From positions 372,001 through 436,000 of the forward strand of contig QUOL01000018.1 in assembly GCA_009761415.1 (NCBI GenBank): 64,000 nucleotides of DNA. Reading direction: 5' to 3'. This document shows positions 63,721-64,000 of this stretch, piece after piece; position 1 is the stretch's first letter; every line of letters begins with the position of its first letter. The position numbers and the translations under genes are program-made. A model generated the notes under the pieces. That model was not told where the DNA came from and ran no database searches. It saw only the letters and a program-made list of their open reading frames with translations. Source of the stretch: Sarcomyxa edulis (Eukaryota > Basidiomycota > Agaricomycetes > Agaricales > Mycenaceae).

Positions 63721-64000
63721 TCATTGAGCAGTCAGGTGGGACACACTTTGCCAAAAGCTACGAAAGTCGATAAGTGAGACAGAGATGCTAAGATGAGATG
63801 CATCAACAGACCTGCAACGCTCCATCAACGACACCGAAGTCGATATAGGATGAACGACAGATTCGTTTTCATCCGTCTTATTAAACAGCATCTCGCTCTG
63901 GTTCATGCTCCAAGGCTTCCACTGCGGGGTCATGGTCGCCTCAAATTTTTCATTGGGATCGAGAGATATAGCAAAATCGAGGAATGACTTGGAAAACGCT
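63721..64000 (-). CDS. Type-B carboxylesterase, C-terminal fragment (runs off window)
   Basis: Two exons at the window edge. The upstream one reads FLDFAISLDPNEKFEATMTP, WKPWSMNQSEMLFNKT and SVSLMERC. After a 54-bp intron (gtctgt...cgtag) the last exon gives SFWQSVSHLTAQ and a stop at 63721. The DPN..., W..W, SEMLFNKT and ERC.FW.S...LT pattern is the usual C-terminus of fungal carboxylesterase/lipase-family proteins. The catalytic Ser and His lie outside the window, so activity cannot be judged. Confidence 0.75.
   Translation of the reverse strand, partial: AFSKSFLDFAISLDPNEKFEATMTPQWKPWSMNQSEMLFNKTDENESVVHPISTSVSLMERCRSVDASHLSISVSLIDFRSFWQSVSHLTAQ

Overview
The window is eukaryotic and almost certainly from an agaricomycete fungus (Basidiomycota). 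Genes carry many short introns of about 45-70 bp. The gene families are basidiomycete-typical: KDZ transposase with a CxC2 cysteine cluster, fungal TET/JBP dioxygenase, DUF6589 protein and a DUF7918-like protein. Ordinary genes occupy both flanks (1-19 kb and 51-64 kb). From left to right these are two paralogous C2H2 zinc-finger genes bracketing a tandem pair of NAD(P)-binding epimerase-like genes, a third C2H2 gene, an LRR protein and the 5' part of LEU1 (3-isopropylmalate dehydratase). The right flank holds the 3' part of LEU1, a small orphan gene, an SDR oxidoreductase, a WD40 protein, the mitochondrial ABC transporter ATM1, a DUF7918-like gene, a small acidic gene and the 3' end of a carboxylesterase.

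The main feature is that LEU1 is split by a 31.3 kb insertion (19237-50540). The insertion has a perfect 9-bp target duplication (TAATCATTC) and imperfect terminal inverted repeats of about 65 bp. Removing the insertion and one TSD copy restores an open LEU1 frame. The primary element encodes only two genes, running convergently from the two ends: a RecQ-like DEIH helicase (+) and a large DUF6589-type protein (-). It looks like an autonomous DNA transposon of about 6.6 kb in which the DUF6589 protein is the candidate transposase.

Two further elements then landed inside its helicase gene. One is a 12.3 kb Ty3/Gypsy chromovirus with identical-looking 476-bp LTRs and a 5-bp TSD (ATCTT); it carries an extra ORF of about 900 codons after pol. 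The other is a 12.4 kb KDZ transposon with TIRs of about 100 bp and a 10-bp TSD (CTCTCTGTTG). The KDZ element carries a CxC2/KDZ transposase with all three candidate catalytic acidic motifs, a divergent TET/JBP-like 2OG-Fe(II) dioxygenase, a small basic protein, a gene with three viroplasmin/RNase H1-N-like modules, a large unknown gene and a 61-bp minisatellite. Each TSD rejoins its interrupted reading frame, so the nesting order can be read directly.

The segments flanking LEU1 (about 16.07-16.53 kb and 51.37-51.92 kb) are copies of each other. One copy retains a full small gene and the other a truncated version.

Coordinates of spliced genes come from hand-picked GT-AG junctions that restore family-typical protein sequence. 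Family names come from motif recognition, not from searches.
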